The position numbers were made by a program, and so were the translations under genes. Positions 46,281 to 55,315 of a DNA stretch of 64,000 nt are shown here, in pieces (the stretch's first letter is position 1; the number at the start of each line of letters is the position of its first letter). The notes beneath the pieces are model-generated. The model was not told the origin of the DNA, made no database searches, and was given only the letters and a program-made list of their open reading frames with translations. The stretch lies in assembly GCA_014946745.1 (NCBI GenBank), contig JADCRD010000002.1:620001-684000 (forward strand), written 5' to 3'. The DNA is from Lysobacterales bacterium (GTDB taxonomy: Bacteria; Pseudomonadota; Gammaproteobacteria; Xanthomonadales; Xanthomonadaceae).

Positions 46281-46303
46281 ACTCGTTCCTCCCGACTCGC
46301 TTC

Positions 46304-47854
46304 TCATGAGCTGCAGGACAGCATCGAGCAGCCGGCGCGATGGCGCGCCCAGTCGGGGCGTTTCTGCGCATAGGCCTCGGCGTCGGGTTGCTCGTCGTAG
46401 GGACGTTCGAGCACCGTCTGCAGGCGCTGCAGCGGGGCAAGATCACCCTGTTCGGCGGCGTCGATGGCCTGCTGGGCCAGCCAGTTGCGCGGTACGTAGA
46501 GCGGGTTCACGGCGGCCATGCGCTCGCGGCGCGCCGCGGGCGCCGCATCGCTGTCCAGCCGCTGCGCGTAATCGGTCAACCATGCGGCCAGCGCAGGTCG
46601 CTGCGCCTCGAACGCGGCGGCGGCGTAGCTCGCAGCGCGCAGCGGATCGACACTCGGCGCAGCGGCATCCAATCCCATCAGTGCGCGGAAAGTCAGCGTG
46701 AAGTCGAGCTGGGCCGCGTGCATGAGCGCGTACAGACGCTGGGCCAGCGCGGTATCGGCATCGCGGGGCGCCAGCAGCCCGAGCTTGCCGGCATTGAATT
46801 CGGCGTGCGCGCGGTTGAAGGTCTCGGCGTAGGCGCGCAGCCCATCGCGCAGAGGCTCCTGATCGGCGAACAGCGAGGACAGCGCGCCCGCCAGGCAGGA
46901 CAGGTTCCAGTGCGCGATCTGCGGCTGCCGGCCGAAGGCATAGCGGCGGCCTTCGGCATCAGTGATGTTCGGCGTCCACGCCGGATCGAAGTCTTCGAGC
47001 CAGCCGTAGGGCCCATAGTCGAGGGTCAGGCCCAGCACGGACAGGTTGTCGGTGTTCATCACCCCGTGCACAAAGCCGACCCGCATCCAGTGCGCGAGCA
47101 AGAGGCCGGTGCGCTCGCAGATCGCGCGGAACACCTGCGCATCGCGATCCGCCGCGCCTTCGTACTCGGGGAAGTCGCGCACGCACATGAAGTCCCACAG
47201 CTGCCGCAGCAGCGCGTACTCGCCGCGCGAGGCCGGCAGCTCGAAGTGGCCGAAGCGCAGGAAGCTCGGCGCGACCCGGCAGACGATGGCGCCAGGCTCG
47301 GGCTTCGGATCGCCGGCGTAGAGGATGTCGCGCACCACGGCGTCGCCGGTGGCGATGAGCGAGAGCGCGCGCGTGGTCGGCACGCCCAGCGCGTGCATCG
47401 CCTCGCTGCAGATGAACTCGCGCAGCGAGCTGCGCAGCACGGCGCGGCCGTCGGCGCGGCGCGAATACGGGGTGGGTCCGGCGCCCTTGAGCTGCAGCTC
47501 ATGACGGCGGCCGTCGGCACCGATCACCTCGCCCAGACTGATCGCGCGGCCGTCGCCGAGCTGTCCAGCCCAGTGGCCGAACTGATGGCCGCCGTAGTTG
47601 CTGGCGATCGGCTGCATGCCGTCGAGCAGAGCATTGCCGGCGAACACCTCGGCGAAACGCGCGCTGGCAGTGTCCTCGGCAGTGATGCCGATCGCGCTTG
47701 CGACCGCGGGTGACAGCGCCAGTAGACGCGGCGAAGGGACCGGCGTGGGCTGGACCTCGGACCACAGCGCAGCGCTGACCGGCCGCGTGTAGTTGGCCGT
47801 TTCAGGGTCGCCGGGCAGGGCGCGGCGAAAGGCGTTGTCAAAGTGCAGCTGCAT
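46304..47854 (-). CDS. selO: Protein adenylyltransferase SelO (YdiU)
   Basis: 516 residues from ATG 47854 (MQLHFDNAFRRALPGDP). The pseudokinase core shows ASNYGGHQFGHWAGQLGDGR, GAGPTPYSRRADGRAVLRSS and VMNTDNLSVLGLTLDYGPYG, all diagnostic. SelO transfers AMP from ATP to protein Ser/Thr/Tyr and is involved in redox control. The third residue from the end is Cys514 (SMLSCSS), the position of selenocysteine in animal SelO; bacterial forms have Cys. Confidence 0.94.
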   Translation of the reverse strand: MQLHFDNAFRRALPGDPETANYTRPVSAALWSEVQPTPVPSPRLLALSPAVASAIGITAEDTASARFAEVFAGNALLDGMQPIASNYGGHQFGHWAGQLGDGRAISLGEVIGADGRRHELQLKGAGPTPYSRRADGRAVLRSSLREFICSEAMHALGVPTTRALSLIATGDAVVRDILYAGDPKPEPGAIVCRVAPSFLRFGHFELPASRGEYALLRQLWDFMCVRDFPEYEGAADRDAQVFRAICERTGLLLAHWMRVGFVHGVMNTDNLSVLGLTLDYGPYGWLEDFDPAWTPNITDAEGRRYAFGRQPQIAHWNLSCLAGALSSLFADQEPLRDGLRAYAETFNRAHAEFNAGKLGLLAPRDADTALAQRLYALMHAAQLDFTLTFRALMGLDAAAPSVDPLRAASYAAAAFEAQRPALAAWLTDYAQRLDSDAAPAARRERMAAVNPLYVPRNWLAQQAIDAAEQGDLAPLQRLQTVLERPYDEQPDAEAYAQKRPDWARHRAGCSMLSCSS

Positions 47855-47952
47855 GCGCGAGGCTCGAAGCAAGGAAGACGCAACAGGATCGAGCGTGCGT
47901 CGTTACGTCATCGTGCATCGCGCGCAGGCGAGCCGGCGCACCGCGGCCCGTC

Positions 47953-48570
47953 TCAGCCACCTTCCTTCAGGATTCGGTAGCGCTGCAGGACGGTGTCGTA
48001 CTCGGTCTGCAGGTTCTGGCGTTCGGTTTCGCGCTTGCTGAGGTACTCGCGCTGGTCCTCGACCTGCTTGCGCGAGGCCTCGATCGTGCTCTGCACGGTG
48101 GCCGGCACCGGCCTGCCTGCGCGCTCCAGCGAGGCCGCATGGTCGAGCTGGTCTTCCAGGCTCTTTTCCTGGCTGCGGATGCCCACGCGGGCGGCCTCCA
48201 GCGACTGGTCGAGCAGGTCGAAGCGCTCGCGGTAGGCGCGCTCCAGGTCCTCCTCGGTCGCATACGAGCCCATCAATACCGCATCCATCTTGTCCTGCTC
48301 GGCCTTGATCGCAGCAAGGCGTTCGGCCTCGGCCTCTTCCGCCGCCTTGGCCGCGCGCTCCTCGGCGGTCAGGGCCCGATCAACGCGGTTGACCGTGGTG
48401 CCGCTGCGGCTGATTTCTTCACGCGCCTGGTCGACCGCTTCCGGCGGCAAGGTGTCGGTGTAGTGGACCTTGCCCTCGGCGTCGACCCAGCGATAGAGCT
48501 TCTGCGCCAGCGCGGGCGCCGACAGCAGGGACAGGACGAGGGCAGCAGTGATGACGACGGTGGCGCGCAT
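47953..48570 (-). CDS. DUF4124-domain periplasmic protein with coiled coil
   Basis: 205 residues. A signal peptide (MRATVVITAALVLSLLSAPALA) precedes a DUF4124 domain (KLYRWVDAEGKVHYTDTLPP). A long charged coiled coil follows (about 65-195, for example AKAAEEAEAERLAAIKAEQ), ending in ILKEGG. It is exported; the function is unknown. DUF4124 proteins are frequent and lineage-specific in Xanthomonadales. It is 32 bp downstream of pyrE. Confidence 0.88.
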   Translation of the reverse strand: MRATVVITAALVLSLLSAPALAQKLYRWVDAEGKVHYTDTLPPEAVDQAREEISRSGTTVNRVDRALTAEERAAKAAEEAEAERLAAIKAEQDKMDAVLMGSYATEEDLERAYRERFDLLDQSLEAARVGIRSQEKSLEDQLDHAASLERAGRPVPATVQSTIEASRKQVEDQREYLSKRETERQNLQTEYDTVLQRYRILKEGG

Positions 48571-48602
48571 GGATCGAACCTCGGTGGTGCGGGGCAGGGC
48601 GC

Positions 48603-49247
48603 TCAGGCAACGCTGCCGTAGGTGTCTCGGTAGGCCAGCAAGCGGCTGCGGTGCTCGGCCAGCTCGGGCCGGCCGGCAGTATAGGCAAGCAGTTCCGCCA
48701 GCCGCGCGATGGCGATCACGGGCAATTGCGCCTGCTGTTCAAGTTCCTGCACCGCCGACAACGCGCCAGCACCGCGCTCCTGGCGATCCAGCGCGATCAG
48801 CACGCCGCAGGGCTCGGCGCCGGCTTCGCGGATGAAGCCCAGCGACTCGCGGATGGCCGTGCCCGCAGTGATGACATCGTCGACGATCAGCACGCGGCCC
48901 GACAGCGGCGCGCCGATCAGGCGGCCGCCCTCGCCGTGGCTCTTGGCCTCCTTGCGGTTGAAGGCCAGCGGCACGTCGATGCCCCGCGCATACAGCGCGG
49001 CCGCCACTGCGGTCGCGAGCGGGATGCCCTTGTAGGCCGGCCCGAACAGCATGTCGAACTCAAGCCCCGAGGCCAGCAGGGCCTCGACATAGCAGTCGGC
49101 GAGCCGGGCCAGGGCGCCGCCGGTGTTGAACAGGCCGGCGTTGAAGAAGTACGGACTGATCCGCCCCGACTTCAGGGTGAACTCGCCGAAGCGCAGCACC
49201 GAACGCTCGATCGAGAGTTCAAGAAACCGCCGCTGGTAGTCCTGCAT
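48603..49247 (-). CDS. pyrE: Orotate phosphoribosyltransferase
   Basis: 214 residues from ATG 49247 ([14 protein letters not shown]), matching the E. coli start and length. It has [44 protein letters not shown] and the PRPP-binding [17 protein letters not shown]. It makes OMP from orotate in pyrimidine synthesis. A second ATG at 49259 would add four residues. It is divergent from xth. Confidence 0.96.
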   Translation of the reverse strand: MQDYQRRFLELSIERSVLRFGEFTLKSGRISPYFFNAGLFNTGGALARLADCYVEALLASGLEFDMLFGPAYKGIPLATAVAAALYARGIDVPLAFNRKEAKSHGEGGRLIGAPLSGRVLIVDDVITAGTAIRESLGFIREAGAEPCGVLIALDRQERGAGALSAVQELEQQAQLPVIAIARLAELLAYTAGRPELAEHRSRLLAYRDTYGSVA

Positions 49248-49413
49248 CGCCTGCTGCATGGGGCTCGCTCCGGGCATCCGACCAAAGCCCGCTATCATCC
49301 CAGCTTCGCCACGGGCGGGCCACGCGAAGCACAGCCTCCACGCCGGCGCAGCTGTCTTTGCGAGACGCTCGCGCACAGCGCGCAGCCCCAAACCCGCCCC
49401 AGTCCGCTCTTTC

Positions 49414-49441
49414 GAATCCCGAATCCCTACTCCCGAATCCC
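49414..49441 (+). repeat. Heptamer array (four units) abutting the xth start
   Basis: Four 7-bp units, GAATCCC GAATCCC TACTCCC GAATCCC, end eight bases before the xth ATG. The same unit number occurs at 19414-19441 and 19551-19578. The array takes the place where a Shine-Dalgarno sequence would be. Confidence 0.75.
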
Positions 49442-49449
49442 GGCTCTCC

Positions 49450-50217
49450 ATGCGCATCTGCAGCTTCAACGCCAACGGCCTCCGCTCCGCCGCCAGCAAG
49501 GGTTTCTTCGACTGGTTCGGGGCCCAGGACATCGACGTGCTCTGCGTGCAGGAGACCAAGGCCCAGGCCGAGCAGCTGGCGGATCCGGCGCTGCGCCCCG
49601 CGGGCTGGCACGCACACTTCCGCGATGCCACGACGAAGAAGGGCTACAGCGGCGTCGGCCTCTACAGCCGGCAGGCGCCGGATACGGTGTTGACCGAGCT
49701 GGGCTGGGACGAGTTCGACGAGGAGGGCCGCTACATCGAGGCGCGCTTCGGCGATCTGAGCGTGGTCTCGCTGTACTTCCCTTCCGGTTCCTCGGGCGAC
49801 GAACGCCAGCAGTTCAAGTTCCGCTGCATGGACTGGTTCGGACCGATCCTCGCCGAGTGGGTGCGCTCATCCAGGCGCTATGTGATCTGCGGCGACTGGA
49901 ACATCGTCCACACCCGTCGCGACATCAAGAACTGGACCTCGAACCAGAAGAACTCGGGCTGCCTGCCGGAAGAGCGCGCCTGGCTGGATCACCTCTTCGG
50001 CGAGCAGGGCTGGGTCGACAGCTACCGGCACCTGCGCCCGCAAGGCGAGGACTACACCTGGTGGAGCCAGCGCGGTGCCGCGCGCGCCAAGAACGTCGGC
50101 TGGCGGATCGACTACCAGGTGGTGTCGCCGGCGCTGCGTGAATCGCTGCGCAACTGCGCGATCCACGCCGAGCCGAAGTTTTCCGACCACGCGCCCTACG
50201 TGGTCGACTACGCATGA
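49450..50217 (+). CDS. xth: Exodeoxyribonuclease III
   Basis: 255 residues from ATG 49450 ([19 protein letters not shown]). The EEP nuclease motifs are present: [33 protein letters not shown], and [10 protein letters not shown] at the end with the catalytic Asp-His. It repairs abasic and 3'-blocked DNA ends. A frame opening at 49258 would add 64 residues read from the divergent promoter and is rejected. No purine-rich ribosome site precedes the start; a heptamer array sits there. It overlaps the ampG start by 4 bp. Confidence 0.93.
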   Translation: MRICSFNANGLRSAASKGFFDWFGAQDIDVLCVQETKAQAEQLADPALRPAGWHAHFRDATTKKGYSGVGLYSRQAPDTVLTELGWDEFDEEGRYIEARFGDLSVVSLYFPSGSSGDERQQFKFRCMDWFGPILAEWVRSSRRYVICGDWNIVHTRRDIKNWTSNQKNSGCLPEERAWLDHLFGEQGWVDSYRHLRPQGEDYTWWSQRGAARAKNVGWRIDYQVVSPALRESLRNCAIHAEPKFSDHAPYVVDYA

Positions 50218-51518
50218 CAGCGGCGGCAACCGCGACGCCAGCCACCGGCCTGCGCTCGGCCCTGCGGGCGTTCTCGCAGCCGGCCGCGTTCAGCCTGTTC
50301 CTGCTCGGCTTTGGCTGCGGCCTGCCCTTCCTGCTGGTCGGCTACACGCTGTCGATCTGGCTGCGCGAGTCGGGGCTGGAGCTGTCGAGCATCGGCCTGC
50401 TGAGCTACGTCAGCCTGTTCTATGTCTTCAAGTTCCTGTGGGCGCCGCTGCTCGATCGCTGGCGCGCGCCGCTGCCGATGCGGGGTCGCCGACGACCCTG
50501 GCTGCTGCTGGCGCAGCTGCTGCTGGGGGCAGCGCTGTGCGGCATGGCGATCACCGGCCCCGAGGGCGGGCTGACCCTGTTCGTGGCGCTGGCCGCGCTG
50601 GTGGCTTTCGCCGGCGCCACCCAGGACACGCTGGTGGACGCCTACCGCATCGAAATCGCGCCGATCGAAGCGCAGGCGGCGCTGGCGGCGACCTACTCCT
50701 TCGGCTATCGCTTGGGGCTCATCCTGGGCGGTGCCGGTGCGCTCTACTTCGCCGAGTTTGGCGGCTGGCGTATCGCCTATCTCGCGATGGCCGCAGCGAT
50801 GCTGGCGCCGCTGGCCGCCACCCTGTTCAGCGCCGAGCCCGAGCAGCCGGCGACCAGCGTCACGCGACCCGGCCTGAGCGAAGCCTTCATCGCGCCGTTC
50901 CGCGCCTTCTTCAGCCACAGCGGTCTGTGGCTGGGCCTGGCCCTGCTGGTGTTCGTCGGCCTGTTCAAGCTGCCGGACCAGATGCTCGGCGTGGTTGCCG
51001 GGCCCTTCTACATCGACACCGGCTACGACAAGGCGCAGATCGCCACGGTGTCCAAGGTCTATGGCGTGTGGATCGGGCTTGCCGGCGCCTTCCTCGGCGG
51101 CCTCGCGGTGGCGGCGCTGGGCATTCGTCGCTGCCTGCTGATCGGCGCGCTGGCGGTGGCCGTCTCGAATCTCGCCTTCCTGCTGATGGCGCAGAACCCG
51201 GGCGCGCTGTGGGCGTTCACCGCCACCATTTCGGCCGACAACCTGAGCCAGGGCTTCGCCGGCACCGTGCTGGTGGCCTTCATGTCGGGCCTCACACAGC
51301 GCGGCTACACCGCGACGCAGTACGCGCTGCTCAGCTCGCTGGCCAATCTGCCCGGCAAGCTGATCGGCGGCGGTTCGGGCTTTCTGGTGGAGGCCTGGAG
51401 CTACTCGGGCTTCTTCATTTTCAGCACGCTGTCGGTGGTGCCGACCCTGATGCTGCTGGCCTGGCTCTGGACCCGGCCCGCGCTGGCGTCGCCCGGCGAG
51501 GGCAACGCGCCGCGCTGA
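50214..51518 (+). CDS. ampG: AmpG-family muropeptide permease
   Basis: 434 residues with twelve or more membrane helices. The diagnostic first helix region FLLGFGCGLPFLLVGYTLSI, FKFLWAPLLDRW and FAGATQDTLVDAYRIE are all typical of AmpG. It takes up GlcNAc-anhydromuropeptides from the periplasm for murein recycling, and where an ampC-ampR system exists it links wall damage to beta-lactamase induction. It starts at ATGA over the xth stop. AnmK and a murein endopeptidase are encoded 1-4 kb away. Confidence 0.9.
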   Translation: MTAAATATPATGLRSALRAFSQPAAFSLFLLGFGCGLPFLLVGYTLSIWLRESGLELSSIGLLSYVSLFYVFKFLWAPLLDRWRAPLPMRGRRRPWLLLAQLLLGAALCGMAITGPEGGLTLFVALAALVAFAGATQDTLVDAYRIEIAPIEAQAALAATYSFGYRLGLILGGAGALYFAEFGGWRIAYLAMAAAMLAPLAATLFSAEPEQPATSVTRPGLSEAFIAPFRAFFSHSGLWLGLALLVFVGLFKLPDQMLGVVAGPFYIDTGYDKAQIATVSKVYGVWIGLAGAFLGGLAVAALGIRRCLLIGALAVAVSNLAFLLMAQNPGALWAFTATISADNLSQGFAGTVLVAFMSGLTQRGYTATQYALLSSLANLPGKLIGGGSGFLVEAWSYSGFFIFSTLSVVPTLMLLAWLWTRPALASPGEGNAPR

Positions 51519-51695
51519 GAGCATGTGAAAAAACCATCCGCCTACTGCGGCCGCCTCTGGACGTCCGTGGCGGCAGCGCGCTCCGCGAATTCCGCGGTCA
51601 CTAGCTCGCCAAACACCCTTGAATTCACGTCGCGCGCTTTGCCACGAACGCCCACAGACGCCCTCGCTACGGCGTCTGGGTTTTTTCACACGCTC
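51519..51695. mobile_element. 177-bp element with terminal inverted repeats (MITE-like)
   Basis: GAGCATGTGAAAAAACC (51519-51535) and GGTTTTTTCACACGCTC (51679-51695) are inverted repeats matching at 16 of 17 positions. The inside has an additional stem CAGACGCC/GGCGTCTG near the right end and no reading frame. It starts directly after the ampG stop. On the transcript the whole unit would form one long hairpin and might also serve as the ampG terminator. Confidence 0.6.
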
Positions 51696-51840
51696 TGAGT
51701 GATGTCGCTGCGAGCGCGACCCTGTGCTAGGGTTCTTGGCTCGCGCGAGGCATACAGGGGTGCAGCGCGCGCAGCCTGCGATCCGCCGCCTGTCGGTCAG
51801 GCCGCGACGCGGGTGCCTTCCAACGCTGAAGTTCCCCTGC

Positions 51841-52080
51841 ATGCCCGACATCCTCGTCAAAGACATCGACCCCGACATCGCCGAGCGCATCAAGCGCATC
51901 GCCCGCGACCGCGGCTGGCCGATCAACGACGTCGTGCTGAGCCTGCTGCGCCAGGCCCTGGGCATGGAGATCCCCGATCCGCCCCTGCCCGGCGATATCG
52001 CCCGGCTGACCGGCACCTGGGAAGACGAAGAGAGCCGCGCGCTCCACGAGGCGATCGAGGCGCTTCGCAAGCTCGGTTGA
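51841..52080 (+). CDS. Ribbon-helix-helix (FitA-like) protein, no toxin partner
   Basis: 79 residues from ATG 51841. ILVKDIDPDIAERIKRIA gives the ribbon strand and first helix, and GWPINDVVLSLLRQAL the second helix. The C-terminal 30 residues are acidic (TWEDEESRALHEAIEAL). FitA-type proteins are DNA-binding antitoxins of VapBC/FitAB modules, but no PIN-domain gene follows. It may be a free-standing regulator or the leftover half of a module. Confidence 0.7.
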   Translation: MPDILVKDIDPDIAERIKRIARDRGWPINDVVLSLLRQALGMEIPDPPLPGDIARLTGTWEDEESRALHEAIEALRKLG

Positions 52081-52098
52081 GGGCGATGGCGCCCGGCA

Positions 52099-52515
52099 TC
52101 ACCCCTGTGCTTCGCGCCGCAACGCGTGCAGCTTGAAGGTCGCGAGCATCGCGCGCGTGTAGAGGTAGACGAACAGCGCGCTGATCAGCAGGCCGCTGGG
52201 CTGCCCACTCTCGACGAACTGGATCAGCTTCGAGGCGACGAAGTAGATCAGCATCGCGGTCGCCGCCGCGCGGCTGCGTCGCCAGATGCCGTAGGCGAGG
52301 CCGAAGATCAGCGCGACATCGACCAGCATCCAGGCGTCCACGCCCTGGATCGCACTGCCGAAGAGGGCCGCAAGCGTGATGGCAAGGGTGATCCCACCGG
52401 AAACGCAGCCGGCGACGACGCCGTGGCGGACGTGGCGCGCGAGTTCTTCCGGCTCACGGAAGGCTTCAGCCGCAGGGAGGGTGGAAGGCGCCGCGTAGGG
52501 ATTGTCCAAGCTCAT
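52099..52515 (-). CDS. Four-helix membrane protein, function unknown
   Basis: 138 residues. The N-terminus MSLDNPYAAP is the proline-rich opening seen in many small Xanthomonadales membrane proteins. Four hydrophobic segments follow (about 30-52, 60-78, 84-100, 105-125; for example GVVAGCVSGGITLAITLAAL). No domain is recognised. It converges on the ribbon-helix-helix gene and is 53 bp downstream of the anmK stop. Confidence 0.75.
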   Translation of the reverse strand: MSLDNPYAAPSTLPAAEAFREPEELARHVRHGVVAGCVSGGITLAITLAALFGSAIQGVDAWMLVDVALIFGLAYGIWRRSRAAATAMLIYFVASKLIQFVESGQPSGLLISALFVYLYTRAMLATFKLHALRREAQG

Positions 52516-52568
52516 TCACTTCGAGAGACGAAAAAAGGATAGGCGTCAGGCAGCGCCAAACGCGGAGC

Positions 52569-53711
52569 TCAAGCCTGCCACACCCCGCCCAGCACGCGCG
52601 GCCCGGCCGCTCCGGTGGCCTCGCAGAGATTGCCCGGCCGCCCGGCGAGGGTTTCGCGGGCCAGCCAGGCGAAGGTCATCGCTTCAACGAAATCGGGGTC
52701 GACGCCGTGGGCCGCGGTGGACTCGACGGTTCGTCCGGGCAACAGCGAGGCCATGCGTGACATCAGCATCGGGTTGTGCACGCCGCCGCCGCAGACCAGC
52801 ACGCGCTCGCCCTCCGGCTGCCAGCGCGCCAGCGCCTGCGCGATGCTGGCGGCGGTGAATTCCAGCAGGGTCGCCTGCACCACCTCCGGTGCCAGCGAGA
52901 GGCCCGTCATCCGGGCTTCGAGCCAGGCGAGGTGGTAGCGATCGCGGCCGCTGCTCTTCGGCGGCGGCTCGGTCAGGTACGGATCCGCCAGCAGGCGCTG
53001 CAGCAGTTCGGCGTGGACCTCGCCTGCAGCAGCGAAGCTGCCGCCAGCGTCGAAAGCCTGGCCGCGATGGCGCAGGCACCAGGCGTCCATCAGGCCATTG
53101 CCCGGACCGCAGTCGAAGCCCAGCACCGGTGCGGCAGCGCCCTGCAGCGCACTGTGCGCGCTGCCGCCGAGCAGGCTCAGGTTGGCGATGCCGCCGATGT
53201 TGAGCACGGCGCGGGCTTCGGCGTCAGCGCTGAACACAGCGCGGTGGAAGGCCGGCACCAGCGGCGCGCCCTGGCCGCCCGCGGCGACATCGCGGCGACG
53301 GAAGTCGGCAACCACGGTGCAGCCCGTGTGCTCGGCGATCCGCGAGGGGTCGCCGATCTGCAGGCTGAAGGGGCGCGGGCCACGCGGTCGGTGACGCAAG
53401 GTTTGGCCGTGCGAGCCGATGGCATGCACGGCGTCGCGATCGAGCGCGAAGTCCTCGATCAGCTGCAGCGCGGCGCTGGCGAAAGCGTCGGCGACTGCGG
53501 TCTCGAGCTCGCCGAATTCGTCGAGCGAGAGCAGCGGCTCGTGCTGGGAGACGCGCAGGATCTGCGCGCGCAGGGGGGCGTCCCAGGGATAGGTGCGCCC
53601 TGCCACCAGTTCGACCCGCGCGCCGCGCAGGTCGACCGCGGCGACGTCGATGCCGTCGGCGCTGGTGCCGGAAATCAGGCCGAGGTAGAGGCCGTCCTCG
53701 CCCGCGACCAT
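52569..53711 (-). CDS. anmK: Anhydro-N-acetylmuramic acid kinase
   Basis: 380 residues. The ASKHA kinase motifs are LGLISGTSADGIDVA at the start, GSHGQTLRHRP, APLVPAFHRAVF and LNIGGIANLSLL, with the late VCGGGVHNPMLM. The enzyme opens and phosphorylates 1,6-anhydro-MurNAc to MurNAc-6-P in murein recycling. It lies 10 bp downstream of the M23 endopeptidase gene in the same operon. Confidence 0.95.
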   Translation of the reverse strand: MVAGEDGLYLGLISGTSADGIDVAAVDLRGARVELVAGRTYPWDAPLRAQILRVSQHEPLLSLDEFGELETAVADAFASAALQLIEDFALDRDAVHAIGSHGQTLRHRPRGPRPFSLQIGDPSRIAEHTGCTVVADFRRRDVAAGGQGAPLVPAFHRAVFSADAEARAVLNIGGIANLSLLGGSAHSALQGAAAPVLGFDCGPGNGLMDAWCLRHRGQAFDAGGSFAAAGEVHAELLQRLLADPYLTEPPPKSSGRDRYHLAWLEARMTGLSLAPEVVQATLLEFTAASIAQALARWQPEGERVLVCGGGVHNPMLMSRMASLLPGRTVESTAAHGVDPDFVEAMTFAWLARETLAGRPGNLCEATGAAGPRVLGGVWQA

Positions 53712-53721
53712 GCGCGGAAGA

Positions 53722-55173
53722 TCAGCGCGAAGCGAGCGCGCTGGCAGTGGCCTGCATCTGCTGCAGACGCGCCAGCATCGGCTGCGACTGCTCGCGGAAA
53801 CGGGCCAGCTCGCCGGCCGGCAGGGGCTGCGGCTTGGGCATGGTCACGGTCAGCGGGTCGCGATGCACGCCGTGGACGCGGAATTCGTAGTGCAGGTGCG
53901 GGCCGGAGGCCAGGCCCGAAGCGCCGACGTAGCCGATGGTGTTGCCCTGGCTCACGCGCGCGCCGGTCTTGTAGTTGGAGAAGCGCGACATGTGGGCGTA
54001 GAGGGTGGTGACGCCGTTGCCGTGGTCGAGGATGACGGTGCGGCCGTAGCCGCTGCGCCAGCCGGCAAACGTGATGCGGCCATCGCCCGCGGCCTTGATC
54101 GGGGTGCCGGTGGGCGCGGCATAGTCGACGCCGCGATGCGCGCGCACCGTGCCCAGCACCGGGTGACGACGGGCGTTCGAGAAGCGCGAGCTGAGCCGCG
54201 CGAAGTCGATCGGCATGCGCAGGAAGGACTTCTTCATCGGCCGGCCTTCGGCGTCGTAGTACTCGGTCTTGCCGTCGGCGAAGGTGTAGCGGAAGACCTG
54301 GTAGGTCTTGCCCTGGTTGACGAAGGTGGCGGCCAGGATGTCGCCTCCGCGCAGGCGCTCGCCGTCGCGGTAGATGTCCTCGTAGACGACGTGGAAGCTG
54401 TCGCCCTCGCGCAGGTCCTGGGCGAAGTCGATGTCGTAGCCGAACACCTTGGCCATCTCCAGCATGCTGGCGGTGGACATGCCGGCGCGGGCGGTGGCTT
54501 CCGAAAGGGATTCGGTGATGGTGCCCGAGGCCATCTGCACGCGGCGCTGCACCTCGCGCTCGATCTTCTCCTCGCGGATGTCATCGCCATCGACATGCAG
54601 CACGACGCGGGTGGCTTCGTCGCGGTCGAAGCGCAGGGCGCGCAGCTCGCCGTCCTCGATCTGGAACGCGAACTCGGTGCCGGGGCGGAAGCGGGTCAAG
54701 GGCTCGCGCGCGCCAGGGTGCTCCAGCAGGCGGTGCATCAGGGTCGCGGACAGGCCCTGGGCGCTGAAGATCGCGCCCAGCGTTTGCCCGGGCTTGACCG
54801 TGACCGCGGTCCACGCGTCGGCAGCGACTGCGGCCGGCGCCTGCGCGCCCGGCTCGGCGTCGGCATCAGCGAGCTCCGCAAGCGTCGGCAGCTCCAGCTC
54901 CAGCGAGGTGCGGGCGGCGTTCTGCGGCTCCAGGCTGGCGCCCGCAAAGCCGGGAATGGTCAGCACCACGAAGGTGGACACCGTGGCGAGCATGCTGGCC
55001 AGAAACCAATGCTCGCGGCGGAACCGCGCCAGCGCGGACAGCGGCAGGCGCGCGCTCGTGGGCGTCTCGGTGGTGGTGTCGGCCAGATCGGCGAGGTCGG
55101 CGGGGCGCGGGCGGCGGATGGCCTGAACAGGGCGGGCGTGCGCGGAGCGCGGCGTCGAGTCGTCGTGATGCAC
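53722..55173 (-). CDS. M23 murein DD-endopeptidase (MepM/OapA type)
   Basis: 483 residues. A cytoplasmic N-terminal tail and one membrane helix (about 55-75, FLASMLATVSTFVVLTIPGF) anchor it. An OapA/LysM-like domain follows (about 125-210: VTVKPGQTLGAIFSAQGLS), then a middle domain and the LytM/M23 peptidase with zinc ligands His346, Asp350 (HRGVDYAAP) and HLH (His426, His428). It cleaves peptide cross-links to allow wall growth. Operon with anmK. Confidence 0.92.
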   Translation of the reverse strand: MHHDDSTPRSAHARPVQAIRRPRPADLADLADTTTETPTSARLPLSALARFRREHWFLASMLATVSTFVVLTIPGFAGASLEPQNAARTSLELELPTLAELADADAEPGAQAPAAVAADAWTAVTVKPGQTLGAIFSAQGLSATLMHRLLEHPGAREPLTRFRPGTEFAFQIEDGELRALRFDRDEATRVVLHVDGDDIREEKIEREVQRRVQMASGTITESLSEATARAGMSTASMLEMAKVFGYDIDFAQDLREGDSFHVVYEDIYRDGERLRGGDILAATFVNQGKTYQVFRYTFADGKTEYYDAEGRPMKKSFLRMPIDFARLSSRFSNARRHPVLGTVRAHRGVDYAAPTGTPIKAAGDGRITFAGWRSGYGRTVILDHGNGVTTLYAHMSRFSNYKTGARVSQGNTIGYVGASGLASGPHLHYEFRVHGVHRDPLTVTMPKPQPLPAGELARFREQSQPMLARLQQMQATASALASR

Positions 55174-55315
55174 TGGCGGTGGCTCTCGGCCGTTATGACC
55201 ATCGAACCATAACCAGCTTGAAATCCCTTCGTCAAACCTTTGTTGCCAAAGGAAATTCCTGCGCTCGCGCTTTTAACTCGGGGTTAACAGGGTTCAGGCC
55301 GGAGTGTGCGCTGAA

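Noticed and set aside
45770-46446. Several short frames with similar peptides (MLKRWWVKTHPMHAS)
   Set aside because: They arise from translating the tandem repeat and its palindromes; starts are not preceded by ribosome sites.
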